DNA from: Candidatus Peregrinibacteria bacterium RIFOXYA2_FULL_41_18
GTDB lineage: Bacteria > Patescibacteriota > Gracilibacteria > UBA1369 > UBA12470
Length of the DNA: 64,000 bases
Direction: 5' to 3'
Assembly: GCA_001788795.1 (NCBI GenBank)
Contig: MFXH01000009.1
Coordinates: 1-64,000, forward strand
Part shown: piece after piece, positions 19,710 through 28,394 of the stretch
Numbering within the stretch: the first letter of the stretch is position 1
Layout of the letters: each line of letters begins with the position of its first letter
The notes under the pieces: generated by a model
Seen by the model: the letters and a program-made list of their open reading frames with translations, nothing else
Database searches by the model: none
What the model was told of the DNA's origin: nothing
Made by a program: the position numbers and the translations under genes

Positions 19710-20555
19710 ATGAAAATTCAAGATTTATTAAACAAGGCGAAAAAAGACAAGAAACTTCTGGAGGCGGAGCTCTTGGTTTCTCATGTCCTTGATATGACTC
19801 GTGAAAGTGTTGTTGCTCATCCCGAATATGAGCTTTCCACAGATCAGATTTCTAAGCTTCATGTTTATTGGGCGCGTCTGATGAATGGCGAGCCGCTTGC
19901 GTATTTGGTGAATCGTAAGGAGTTTTATGGCTTGGATTTTTATGTAGATAAAAACGTACTGATTCCTCGTCCGGAAACGGAATTGCTAGTCGATTTGACG
20001 CTTGATGTGAGCCGCGAAGTGCGATTTGTGAATAAAAAAAGTGTTCAAGTTGTGGATGTCGGAACGGGTGCCGGTCCGGTTGCTTGCGCTCTTGCGAAGA
20101 CAGATCCTCGACTGAAGGTAACTGCTATCGATGTTAGTGAAAACGCCTGCGAGATCGCTCGTAAGAATGCGCGTGAAATAGGTGTTGATGTTGAGGTTTT
20201 GTGTGGAGATTTGCTAGAGCCTTTTAAAGGTAGGAGCGTTGATATTATCGCTGCGAATTTGCCTTATATCGGTACAAAAGAGAATAGTTTTGTTCTCAAG
20301 GAGGTTGCCGATTATGAGCCTTCCCTTGCGCTTTATGGAGGAGATGACGGGCTTAGGCTTTACGATCGAATGTTTAAGCAGATTTTGGATTTTAAATTGA
20401 AACCTGCTTATATTCTTGGAGAGTTCGGATGTTTTCAGGCTGCCGATATGTCCGAGATGATTTCACGGTATTTCCCTGATGTGCAATTTGAGATTAAACA
20501 GGATTTGGCTGGATTAGACCGCGATTTTGCAATAGAGATAATAGATAATAGATAA
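19710..20555 (+). CDS. prmC: Peptide chain release factor N5-glutamine methyltransferase
   Basis: SAM-dependent enzyme that methylates the Gln of the GGQ motif in release factors. The ORF track start (19671) lies in the rpsU terminator; the ATG at 19710 (MKIQDLLNKAKKDKK) is chosen. An N-terminal helical domain precedes the methyltransferase fold with VDVGTGAGPVACALAK near 113 and the substrate motif NLPY near 183, a known variant of NPPY. RPETELL near 90 is conserved in the family. It sits upstream of its substrate gene prfA, a common pairing, with an 81-bp gap. 281 aa is normal. Confidence 0.93.
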   Translation: MKIQDLLNKAKKDKKLLEAELLVSHVLDMTRESVVAHPEYELSTDQISKLHVYWARLMNGEPLAYLVNRKEFYGLDFYVDKNVLIPRPETELLVDLTLDVSREVRFVNKKSVQVVDVGTGAGPVACALAKTDPRLKVTAIDVSENACEIARKNAREIGVDVEVLCGDLLEPFKGRSVDIIAANLPYIGTKENSFVLKEVADYEPSLALYGGDDGLRLYDRMFKQILDFKLKPAYILGEFGCFQAADMSEMISRYFPDVQFEIKQDLAGLDRDFAIEIIDNR

Positions 20556-20636
20556 AAGATTAGGGAGACTTAATTGCTAGCGCAAGATGGCTTATAGTAT
20601 TATGATTTCGTTCGATTTCTCCGTTAATTTAATTTT

Positions 20637-21716
20637 ATGCTCGAAAAAAATCATATAGAAAAATTGCAGACGCTTGAGGATGAGCTTGTCGTTATAGAAA
20701 ACAAGCTTTCTGATCCGAATGTAATTTCAAATCAGGTGGAATATAAGAACCTTAATATAAGGCGCAATGATTTGATGAGAGTTGTTGAGTTGTTTAGAGA
20801 ATTCAAGAAGTTTGTTAAAGCCATTAAGGATTCCGAAGCTATGCTTGAAACTGAAAATGACGAGGAGCTTAGGGCGATGGCTAAGGAGGAGCTTAATAGT
20901 TCGCGTGCAAGTGTTGAAAAAATTGAGAATGATATCAAAGTTGAGCTTTTGCCCAAGGATCCTAATGATGCCAAGAATGCAATTATAGAAATTCGTGCCG
21001 GAACGGGAGGTGAAGAGGCGGCGATTTTTGGCGGAGATCTTATGAGAATGTATATGAAATATCTTGAACGAAACGGGTTTAAGGTTGAGTTGATGAGTAA
21101 AAGTGAGAGCGATCATGGACTTAAAGAAGTTATTTTTAAAGCTGTTGGGTCGGGTGCTTATGGACGTATGAAGTACGAAAGCGGAGTTCATCGCGTACAG
21201 AGAATTCCGGAGACCGAGGCGAAAGGCAGAATTCATACTTCAGTAACGAGCGTTGTCGTTTTGCCGGAGGTTGGTGAAATCGAAATTGAGATAAGAGATC
21301 AAGACTTGAGGATTGATGTTTTTCGTTCAGGTGGTTCCGGAGGCCAGAGTGTTAATAGAACGGACTCTGCTGTAAGAATGACACATTTGCCTACAGGTAT
21401 GGTTGTGCAGTGTCAGGATGAGAAATCGCAACTTAAGAATAAGGTAAAAGCGTTGTCTGTTTTGAGATCGAGATTGTATGCCGCTGCCGAAGAAAAACGC
21501 CAAAAAGAACTTGGGGCGACTCGTCTAAGCCAAATCGGGGCAGGGGATAGAAGTGATAAAATCAGAACTTATAATTTCCCTCAAGATAGAGTTACGGATC
21601 ATAGAATTCATGCGAATTTCAGTAACTTGCCCAAGATTATGGATGGGTTTATAGATGATATTATTGATAAATTGACGATGGAGGATCAGGCGATGAAGAT
21701 GGCTGGTGCGAAGTAG
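20637..21716 (+). CDS. prfA: Peptide chain release factor 1
   Basis: Terminates translation at UAA and UAG. The catalytic loop reads GGSGGQSVN near 232-240; family consensus is GAGGQHVN, so the Ala and His positions are changed to Ser while GGQ is intact. HRVQRIPETEAKGRIHTS is the RF1 rather than RF2 version of this block, with PET at the place of the P-x-T codon-reading motif. The C-terminal KIRTYNFPQDRVTDHRI is standard. 359 aa is the full family length. It follows prmC. TGA stops in the window imply that RF2 is encoded elsewhere. Confidence 0.96.
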   Translation: MLEKNHIEKLQTLEDELVVIENKLSDPNVISNQVEYKNLNIRRNDLMRVVELFREFKKFVKAIKDSEAMLETENDEELRAMAKEELNSSRASVEKIENDIKVELLPKDPNDAKNAIIEIRAGTGGEEAAIFGGDLMRMYMKYLERNGFKVELMSKSESDHGLKEVIFKAVGSGAYGRMKYESGVHRVQRIPETEAKGRIHTSVTSVVVLPEVGEIEIEIRDQDLRIDVFRSGGSGGQSVNRTDSAVRMTHLPTGMVVQCQDEKSQLKNKVKALSVLRSRLYAAAEEKRQKELGATRLSQIGAGDRSDKIRTYNFPQDRVTDHRIHANFSNLPKIMDGFIDDIIDKLTMEDQAMKMAGAK

Positions 21717-21757
21717 ATGGTAGACAGCAAGGAGCAGACAGCAGAGAAGAGAAGAAT
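21714..21757 (+). repeat. agacagcag-type low-complexity tract
   Basis: tagacagcaaggagcagacagcagagaag between the convergent ends of prfA and nadB. gacagcaaggagcaga is also found after the 7280-7687 gene; relatives lie at 12285, 33988 and 60750. Confidence 0.65.
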
Positions 21758-21762
21758 CGAGC

Positions 21763-22920
21763 TTATCTCAACTCTTTCGGTATATCCATTGTAAATACCA
21801 ATCCCTCAAGTAATGAATTCGAGGCCAGTCTATTCGCGCCATGAACTCCCGTTCTTGCCGTTTCGCCGTATGCGTACAGTCCGGGTATCGAGGTCCTACC
21901 GGAGAGATCGACTGCGATGCCGCCGCAGAGGTAGTGTTGTGCCGGAGCGATTGGGATTGAGTCTTTTGTAAGGTCGAATCCGTATTTTTTTAGATTTTTG
22001 TAAATGTATGGGAAGTCTTTTTTCGTTTTCTTTGAGTCCTTGTGTGTGAAATCTAGGAAAAAATGATGTCCTTTTTTCTCTTCCTTCCACATTGCATTGC
22101 AGATTATGTCGCGTGGCGCGAGTTCGGCTAGAGGATGGTATTTTTTAAGGAATTGTTCATGGTTTTCATTGATGATTTTTGCTCCTTCGCCTCGGAGTGT
22201 TTCAGTCAGGAGAAATCTTGGTTTTTTTGGTGCGAAAAGTACGGTTGGGTGGAATTGAATGTATTGCATGTCTTTGAGACTTGCTCCTGCAGACGATGCC
22301 ATGTCTATACCATCTCCTTCCGATATTTTTGGGTTGGTTGTGTTTTTGAATTTTTGGCCGATTCCGCCTGTTGCGAGAATGACTGCTTTCGCCCGTATTT
22401 CGTATGTGCAATTTTTTTGTTCATCATGGGCGATTATGCCTATTGCTTGGCCGTTTTTCTTAATTATTTTTATTGCCTTTGTGTGTTCTCGAATTTCAAT
22501 ATCCGGATTTTTGCTAACAGCTTTTATCAGAGTTTTTTCCACAATCGCGCCGGTGTTGTCTCCTGCATGTGCGACTCGGAAAAACGAATGTCCGCCTTCG
22601 CGACGTGCTTTTTTATCAAATTTCATTCCTAGAGATTCCAACCGTGCGATTGCGCGCGGTGCGTTTTTTACCAGATATTCAACGGCAGATTTTTTATTCT
22701 TAAAATGTCCTGCTACAAGTGTATCTTTTATGTGGCTTGCGAATGAGTCGTTTGGATCTAATACCGCGGCGATTCCTCCTTGTGCTTTTGCGGTTGCAGA
22801 GTCTATGAGCCGTTTTTTTGTTATCAAAAGTACATTTCCGTATTTGGAAGCTGACAATGCGAAATTGAGTCCGGCTATTCCGGAACCGATTACTAAAAAT
22901 TTAACGGATGATGATTCCAA
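21763..22920 (-). CDS. nadB: L-aspartate oxidase-like flavoprotein, short form
   Basis: FAD enzyme of the succinate dehydrogenase/aspartate oxidase family, first step of de novo NAD synthesis. The FAD-binding start VIGSGIAGLNFAL, KAQGGIAAV, GGHSFFRVAHAGDNTG, ATGGIGQ, the active-site stretch QFHPTVLFAP, TETLRGEGAKI, and C-terminal GLYAYGETARTGVHGANRLASNSLLEG are all family landmarks and fit NadB. At 385 aa it lacks the helical C-terminal domain of about 130 residues found in the E. coli enzyme. No nadA or nadC lies in the window. Its start overlaps the upstream small ORF by 20 bp, so the two are probably co-transcribed. Confidence 0.88.
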   Translation of the reverse strand: MESSSVKFLVIGSGIAGLNFALSASKYGNVLLITKKRLIDSATAKAQGGIAAVLDPNDSFASHIKDTLVAGHFKNKKSAVEYLVKNAPRAIARLESLGMKFDKKARREGGHSFFRVAHAGDNTGAIVEKTLIKAVSKNPDIEIREHTKAIKIIKKNGQAIGIIAHDEQKNCTYEIRAKAVILATGGIGQKFKNTTNPKISEGDGIDMASSAGASLKDMQYIQFHPTVLFAPKKPRFLLTETLRGEGAKIINENHEQFLKKYHPLAELAPRDIICNAMWKEEKKGHHFFLDFTHKDSKKTKKDFPYIYKNLKKYGFDLTKDSIPIAPAQHYLCGGIAVDLSGRTSIPGLYAYGETARTGVHGANRLASNSLLEGLVFTMDIPKELR

Positions 22921-23197
22921 TGTCGTTGTAGTAAGGGAAATATTTTCTTAGCTCTTCAAGGAATTTGTCAGCCAACTTGGCAGAATATGCCGAATTTTTG
23001 CCTTTTTCCATCTGTTTGCATAGGCGTTCGAGCCATTCTTCAACGATAACTTGAATTTCTTTACCTTCTCTATCGAACTCTTCTTTCAGTCCTTTTTTGT
23101 TTTGGCCATAATCTTGATTGAGAAGCATGAATTTCATCATTTTCTCTCTGTTGCGGTCAAACATTTCGGAAACGTATTTTTTGTATTTTGGCTCCAT
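22901..23197 (-). CDS. Small helical hypothetical protein upstream of nadB
   Basis: 98 aa, charged and helical (REKMMKFMLLNQDYGQNKKGLKEEFDREGKEIQVIVEEWLERLCKQME as one long amphipathic run, not quoted in full in any database I can check). Its last 20 bp overlap the nadB start, which argues for translational coupling and that the ORF is real. No motif or family recognised. No SD. Confidence 0.6.
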   Translation of the reverse strand: MEPKYKKYVSEMFDRNREKMMKFMLLNQDYGQNKKGLKEEFDREGKEIQVIVEEWLERLCKQMEKGKNSAYSAKLADKFLEELRKYFPYYNDIGIIIR

Positions 23198-23309
23198 GGG
23201 TAGGTTATAGATAATAGCTTATAGATAATAATGTGAAATCTTGCGTTTCTATTCTACAAGTTTCGTGTTAAATTTTCCAAGTCTTACTTACAATAAGAAA
23301 CAATACAAT

Positions 23310-24587
23310 ATGAAGATTCCAGAAATTGTCGCTCCTGCGGGCGATTATCAGAAGCTTGAATATGCTTATAAATATGGTGCGGATGCTTGTTATGCAGGGA
23401 TGAGTGCTTTTTCGCTAAGATCGAAAACCACCAAGTTCGAAATGGAGGATGTCTTGAAGGGGCGCGCTCTTGCCAAGAAGTTGGGCAAGAAGTTTTTTAT
23501 GACTGTTAATATTTATCCCAGAAGCAATAAGATTCCTGCCTTCTTGAAGCATCTGAAATGGCTTAGAGACGAAGTTAAGCCCGATGCGCTTATTGCGGCT
23601 GATGCAGGAGTTATTTCGATGATAAAAGAAGTCTGGCCGGAAGCCAGAATCCATCTATCGGTTCAGGCAAATAATGTTAATTGGAAGAGCGTTGAGTTTT
23701 GGCACAAACAAGGAGTTAAACGGGTGATACTTTCAAGAGAATTATCTCTTGAAGAAATTAAAGAGATTCGCGAAAAAGTTCCGACTGTTGAGCTTGAGGT
23801 TTTTGTTCATGGTGCGATATGTATGGCTTATAGCGGAAGATGTCTTCTTAGCAATTATATGGCGCATCGCGATCCTAATCAGGGGTCGTGCGTTCAGTCT
23901 TGTAGGTTTAAATATAAACTTCTTGAAGAGGCTCCGGATGGCCCAAAAGTCGATTTGTTGAATAAAAATATTGTTCTTGAGGAAGAGATGAGGCCGGGGC
24001 AATACATGCCGATTTCGGAAGATTCTCATGGAACGTATTTGATGAACCCAAGAGATTTATGTTTGTTACCTTATTTGAAGGATCTTGCAGAGGCCGGAGT
24101 TCATTCAATTAAGATTGAGGGGAGAAGCAAGACTGTTTATTATGTGGCTTGTGTTTGCCGAATGTATAGAAAAGCGCTTGATGATTTGCTCGCTGGGCGT
24201 GATTTTGATGAATCGCTCATGGAAGAAGCTTATAAGATTGCTTCACGCGGATATACTCCCGGATTTTTATTCGGTGATTTGGGCAAGTATTCGATGAGGT
24301 ATGAAAAAAGCAGTCCTATAGATAGCGCTAAATTCATCGGAATACTTGGATGTGAAGTTAAATCGGGTGAATACATGGTTGATGTTAGAAACAGAGTTGG
24401 AGTTGGAAGTGAGATAGAGGTTGTTATGCCGGATGAGGTTTGTAAGGCAAAAATAAAAGCTCTCAAAGATTTGAAGGGAGCCGAGCTTGATTCTGTGCAT
24501 GGTGGTGCCGGTGATAGGGTTTTTGTGATCGGCAAAAAAGGGTTGAGTGGGGGATTGGTGAGGGAGGTCGTAGGACATAGGTCATAG
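23310..24587 (+). CDS. Peptidase U32 family protein (TrhP/YegQ-like)
   Basis: The ORF track start at 23241 is upstream; MKIPEIVAPAGDYQKLEYAY at 23310 is the family N-terminus and is chosen. The U32 signature region EVFVHGAICMAYSGRCLLSNYMAHRDPNQGSCVQSCRFKY near 190-230 contains the conserved cysteines. IKIEGRSKTVYYVA follows, and the C-terminal part has a small beta domain. Relatives such as TrhP and RlhA hydroxylate cytidine or uridine in tRNA or rRNA using prephenate, an aromatic pathway product, which fits with aro genes next door. Which RNA is modified cannot be told. 425 aa after start correction. Confidence 0.88.
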   Translation: MKIPEIVAPAGDYQKLEYAYKYGADACYAGMSAFSLRSKTTKFEMEDVLKGRALAKKLGKKFFMTVNIYPRSNKIPAFLKHLKWLRDEVKPDALIAADAGVISMIKEVWPEARIHLSVQANNVNWKSVEFWHKQGVKRVILSRELSLEEIKEIREKVPTVELEVFVHGAICMAYSGRCLLSNYMAHRDPNQGSCVQSCRFKYKLLEEAPDGPKVDLLNKNIVLEEEMRPGQYMPISEDSHGTYLMNPRDLCLLPYLKDLAEAGVHSIKIEGRSKTVYYVACVCRMYRKALDDLLAGRDFDESLMEEAYKIASRGYTPGFLFGDLGKYSMRYEKSSPIDSAKFIGILGCEVKSGEYMVDVRNRVGVGSEIEVVMPDEVCKAKIKALKDLKGAELDSVHGGAGDRVFVIGKKGLSGGLVREVVGHRS

Positions 24588-24590
24588 GAC

Positions 24591-25133
24591 CTATACCGGT
24601 AAGATTTCGATAATCTCCTCTGCTTTTTCTTCCGGATCTCTGTCGTCAGAGTTGTCGTAAACGAAATCGGCGTATTTCATGTAAGTCGATTTCCTTTCTT
24701 CCCATATTTGTTCGAGCTCTTTCTTGAGCGATTTATGGCAGGTGAGTGGGGGACGTGTTTTGCTGAATTCGATTCGTTTTTTCAGGGTTTCGATGTCTGC
24801 TGTAAGAAGGATTATAAATCCGTTTTTCTTGAGTAATTTTGCGGATTTTTCATTGGTCAAAGTTCCGCCACCCGTTGAAATTATAAGATTGTTTCTTTTG
24901 GCGATATCGGCAACAGCTTGCTCTTCGAGATTTCTGAAGTGAGTCCATCCATGTGTTTCCACTATTTGAGCAATTTTTTTGTTCACAGATCGCTCGATGT
25001 ATCTGTCGAGATCAACAAATTCGTGGCCTAAATTTGCCGCTATTATTTCACCCAAAGTACTCTTGCCGCAACCGCGCATACCGGTAAGAATAATGTTCTT
25101 AGTTTTTTTGTTTTTTTTCTGAGATGTGCTCAT
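24591..25133 (-). CDS. aroK: Shikimate kinase
   Basis: Phosphorylates shikimate at O3 with ATP. P-loop LTGMRGCGKSTLGE (about 17-30), shikimate contacts in FVDLDRYIE and FRNLEEQAV, the lid and Walker-B-like region STGGGTL, and the R of TRPPL. 180 aa is typical. Last gene of the aro cluster; its start lies inside the end of the MFS gene (35-bp overlap), indicating co-transcription. Confidence 0.95.
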   Translation of the reverse strand: MSTSQKKNKKTKNIILTGMRGCGKSTLGEIIAANLGHEFVDLDRYIERSVNKKIAQIVETHGWTHFRNLEEQAVADIAKRNNLIISTGGGTLTNEKSAKLLKKNGFIILLTADIETLKKRIEFSKTRPPLTCHKSLKKELEQIWEERKSTYMKYADFVYDNSDDRDPEEKAEEIIEILPV

Positions 25134-26250
25134 ATTCTTTGAGTAAAAGAAGTGCGAGCAAAGTTGTAACCGAGCTTATTATAATCGGTATTTCATCTCC
25201 AAAGGAAGAGCCTATTGGGCCGAATACAAAAGAACTTAATGCGATAGCTGAAGTTTGTGTTAATGTAATAAGTCCTGAGTTTCCGCCAATCCGTTCTTTT
25301 TTGAAAAGTTCAGAAACTCCAGTATAAAGAAATACAAACATCATTGCGTCGCCCGATTCGTGAATTATTCTGCCTAATAGAGAGATAGGAATGATTGGAA
25401 TTATCATTATCAGATATCCGATTCCGGAGAATAATAATCCTAGTGTTACAATTGTTTTCATTTTTGTGCCTTTTTCCAACGAGCGATTTGATAATCTTAC
25501 TGTTGCGAACATGCATATGATTGCGGTTCCCATGTATGCGCCCATTTGAGGGAAAGTGAGTCCGAGTGTGTTTTTTAGAAACGGTCCATAAGATGTGAAT
25601 TCAGATCCCATATGGATTGCGAACGAGAAGATTATTGCCATGAAAAGCAAAACATGAGGTTTTTTGATGTCTTCTTTATAAGACTTCATATCGAATTTAA
25701 AAGTATCCGTGCTTGGTAGTAAAAATGATAAAACGAGTAATGTTGCAATCAGGCTGCTGGTTATTAATAAATATTTTTGAAAATCCATGTGAGCTAAGAC
25801 GTTTCCACTGAATAAGACTCCCAATCCTGCTCCGAGAAGATAGAAGCTGACGAATGTTTTTATCCTTTTTGAAGGTTTTTCTCCTTCAGATGTCTTGTAG
25901 AATAAGCTATCCATCGATACGTTATAAAGTTGTGAGCCGAATCCTCCTAAGAAAAATAGTATTAGCATTATCGTGAAAGACTGAGTGTTGCTTAGAATTA
26001 AGTATTGAAACAGCATTAATATTAATCCAAGTTGGATAATTCTTTTTGAAGGGATCCTGTCATTTAAAAGTCCTCCTGGGAGAGTTATTAACAGCCCCGT
26101 TATCGTGAAAATTGCGAAAAGTATTCCGGACTCTATTCCGTTTAATCCTATTTGTGCGAAATATATTGCCCAAAAGAATCCAAGGGAGTTGGTTGTAAAT
26201 CTTTGGATGCTATGGATTAAGGTGAGGAGATGTAAGGTTTTTTTGTGCAT
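25099..26250 (-). CDS. MFS transporter inside the aro operon
   Basis: About 12 hydrophobic segments and the MFS loop GGLLNDRIPSKRII between TM2 and TM3. The ATG at 26250 (MHKKTLHLLTLIHSI) is preferred over the ORF track start 27 bp upstream. It lies between aroA and aroK and overlaps aroK by 35 bp. Position suggests transport of an aromatic precursor or product, but the substrate cannot be read from the sequence. A hairpin repeat (26261-26344) fills the gap to aroA. Confidence 0.88.
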   Translation of the reverse strand: MHKKTLHLLTLIHSIQRFTTNSLGFFWAIYFAQIGLNGIESGILFAIFTITGLLITLPGGLLNDRIPSKRIIQLGLILMLFQYLILSNTQSFTIMLILFFLGGFGSQLYNVSMDSLFYKTSEGEKPSKRIKTFVSFYLLGAGLGVLFSGNVLAHMDFQKYLLITSSLIATLLVLSFLLPSTDTFKFDMKSYKEDIKKPHVLLFMAIIFSFAIHMGSEFTSYGPFLKNTLGLTFPQMGAYMGTAIICMFATVRLSNRSLEKGTKMKTIVTLGLLFSGIGYLIMIIPIIPISLLGRIIHESGDAMMFVFLYTGVSELFKKERIGGNSGLITLTQTSAIALSSFVFGPIGSSFGDEIPIIISSVTTLLALLLLKEYEHISEKKQKN

Positions 26251-26260
26251 TTGTTGTAAT

Positions 26261-26344
26261 GAGTTTTGCTGGTGCAAAACAGTTTATATTATGGCGCGAG
26301 GAGCGCTTCCTGCCTACCGGACAGGCAGGCGCTTCCTTGCGCTG
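26261..26344 (-). repeat. GTTTTGC hairpin repeat, copy B
   Basis: Read from the aroA side: CAGCGCAAGG, a hairpin holding CCTGCC/GGCAGG, an AT-rich linker, then GTTTTGCACCAGCAAAAC. It has the same layout as copies C and D but a different inner hairpin. It supplies the last codons and stop of aroA. Confidence 0.8.
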
Positions 26345-27474
26345 TTATAATCTTTCCAGAAGTTCGGATATGTTTTTTTTACGCAAGACGGGTTGAGTAT
26401 TTTTATACCATTTATTCTCGATTTTAATATTGCTGCGCACATTGCCATTCGGTGATCATTATATGTTTCGATTGTTGCCGGTTTTGGGTTTGGTGTGCCT
26501 GTTATTTCGAGTCCGTCTTCAAGCTCTATTACGGTTGCACCTATTTTTGAAAGTTCTGTTTTGAGGGCGTGAAGTCGATTTGTTTCTTTGAATCTAAGGT
26601 TATGGAGGCCTGTTAATGTGCTTTTTCCGTTTGCGAAACATGCTATGGTTGCAAGTGTCATTGCGGAGTCGGGGAGATCTCTTAAGTTTACTTTGCCGAG
26701 TGGTTTTAGGTTTTTTGGTGCGATGCAACTAATCCCTTCGTGATCTTCTTTTATTTCGTATCCCATTTTTTGCAAGTATTTGAGCATTTTAATGTCTGCT
26801 TGAAGACTATGCTGGCTTATGTTGAGGACTTTTACCGAACCGAGTGCGAAGAAGTAACTTGCGCTTGATGCATCTGTTTCTATTGTGTATGGCGTACGAA
26901 AATTCTTGATTATGTCTTTTGTCATTTCTATATATGGCTTTGATACTGTTTTGCCGATTATTTTTATTCTGGGGTTCCCAAGCAGCTTTTTTGCCATCAA
27001 AAGTCCAGATATGAATTGGCTGCTTATAAATCCGTTTATTTCTATTGTTTTTAATTTTAGATTTGGGTTGCCATGAATTGTGAGTGGAGGACATCCGTTT
27101 GGTGATTCAATTACGGGTAGTGCTTTTATTATGTCGTGCATTGGGCGCGATTGCATTTGTTTATTTCCGGTGATGCGTGATGTGAAATTTTGGGTTGCGA
27201 GTATTGGAATCAAAAATCTTATCGCGGTTCCCGAATTGCCTATGTTTAGTGTTTTCCGAGGTTTCTGGAAGCGCTTGCCGAGGCCGTGAACTATCATTTG
27301 TGAATCATTTTTTTGTTCAATCTTTACGCCGAGTGCGCGAAGAGCTTTTATTAGATTTCTTGAGTCTTCGCAAAGTAGTGGATTTTTGAGAACTGTTTTT
27401 TCTTTGCGAATGCTCGCAAGGACTAGTGCTCGCGCCATATAGCTTTTCGATCCGGGTACTTTTATTTTGATCAT
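26314..27474 (-). CDS. aroA: 3-phosphoshikimate 1-carboxyvinyltransferase (EPSP synthase)
   Basis: Adds enolpyruvate from PEP to shikimate-3-phosphate. VPGSKSYMARALVLAS, LNIGNSGTAIRFLIP, DASSASYFFALG, DLPDSAMTLA, RFKETNRLHALKTEL and TYNDHRMAM are family motifs; the first deviates from GSKSxSNRAL by having Tyr-Met. 386 aa is shorter than the usual 420-430. Its start overlaps aroB by 4 bp. The final residues (NSARKRLPVR) and stop are encoded by the docked repeat copy B, so the natural C-terminus has been altered. Confidence 0.95.
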   Translation of the reverse strand: MIKIKVPGSKSYMARALVLASIRKEKTVLKNPLLCEDSRNLIKALRALGVKIEQKNDSQMIVHGLGKRFQKPRKTLNIGNSGTAIRFLIPILATQNFTSRITGNKQMQSRPMHDIIKALPVIESPNGCPPLTIHGNPNLKLKTIEINGFISSQFISGLLMAKKLLGNPRIKIIGKTVSKPYIEMTKDIIKNFRTPYTIETDASSASYFFALGSVKVLNISQHSLQADIKMLKYLQKMGYEIKEDHEGISCIAPKNLKPLGKVNLRDLPDSAMTLATIACFANGKSTLTGLHNLRFKETNRLHALKTELSKIGATVIELEDGLEITGTPNPKPATIETYNDHRMAMCAAILKSRINGIKILNPSCVKKTYPNFWKDYNSARKRLPVR

Positions 27475-28394
27475 AGCGTTGATATTTTTGCAGATCCTAT
27501 TTTTTCTAGCGTAATAAATCTTAACTTGTTTCCGGTTTTTTTCTTATCTGTTTGCATGAGGTTTTCGATTTTTTTCTTGTCTAAATTTGTTTCTGTCGGT
27601 AGTCCATATAGTTTTAATAATTTTTCAACTATTTTTGTTGCCGGTGATTTTGAGAGTAGGTTTACTTGGTGCATACCGATCGAAATCGCTTCTCCGTGGC
27701 TTAATTTGTAATTCGAAGCTTGTTCGATGGCGTGACCGATGGTGTGTCCGTAATTTAGCAACATTCTTGTGTCTTTCTCTAGGTAATCCAGTTCTGTTAT
27801 TTTCTCTTTTATTGACGAGGATTGAATAATTAATTTGTTCAAGATGTCGGGGTCTTTTGCGAGAATCTTTTTGTGATTTTTTTCAAGAAATTCAAATAGC
27901 GATTCGCTTTTTATGCATGCGTGTTTAATACATTCGGCTATGCCGTTTTTCAATTCTTTTACAGGTAGTGTCTTAAGTAGTGCGGGTTCTACAATTCTTT
28001 TTGTCGGATTGTAAAAAGTTCCTATTAGATTTTTACCTGTTTTAAGATTTACTCCAGTCTTGCCACCTATGCTCGAATCTATCATCGCGAGAAGAGTAGT
28101 TGGGACTTGAATATAAGGGATCCCTCGCATATAAATTGACGCGAGGAATCCCGTAAAATCTCCTATTACTCCGCCTCCGAATGCAATCAAGCAGCTTCCT
28201 CTGTCGAGTCCTAATTCCGTGAGTTTTTCTGCGGTTTTTTCGATGTTTGCGAGTGACTTTTGTTTTTCACCGGAAATTTGGATTATCACGTCGAAACCTT
28301 TTAATTCTTTACCGTAGAATTTGTATAAGTTTTTATCCGTTATTATGCAGTAACGGTTGTATGGGAGGTTTTTTGTGAGTTCACTTAAATTCAT
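27471..28394 (-). CDS. aroB: 3-dehydroquinate synthase
   Basis: NAD- and metal-dependent cyclisation of DAHP. FGGGVIGDFTGFLASIYMRGIPYIQVPTTLLAMIDSSIGGKTGVN is the family core (NAD site and PTT loop); metal ligands lie in AECIKHACI (Glu) and GHTIGHAIE plus the later His in LSHGEAISIGM. At 307 aa it is about 45 residues shorter than usual, mostly at the N-terminal nucleotide-binding half. Overlaps by 4 bp with aroF upstream and aroA downstream, so translation is probably coupled. Confidence 0.95.
   Translation of the reverse strand: MNLSELTKNLPYNRYCIITDKNLYKFYGKELKGFDVIIQISGEKQKSLANIEKTAEKLTELGLDRGSCLIAFGGGVIGDFTGFLASIYMRGIPYIQVPTTLLAMIDSSIGGKTGVNLKTGKNLIGTFYNPTKRIVEPALLKTLPVKELKNGIAECIKHACIKSESLFEFLEKNHKKILAKDPDILNKLIIQSSSIKEKITELDYLEKDTRMLLNYGHTIGHAIEQASNYKLSHGEAISIGMHQVNLLSKSPATKIVEKLLKLYGLPTETNLDKKKIENLMQTDKKKTGNKLRFITLEKIGSAKISTL

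Noticed and set aside
22135-22951. Plus-strand ORFs opposite nadB
   Set aside because: Shadow frames of nadB with Cys/Phe-rich, motif-free translations.
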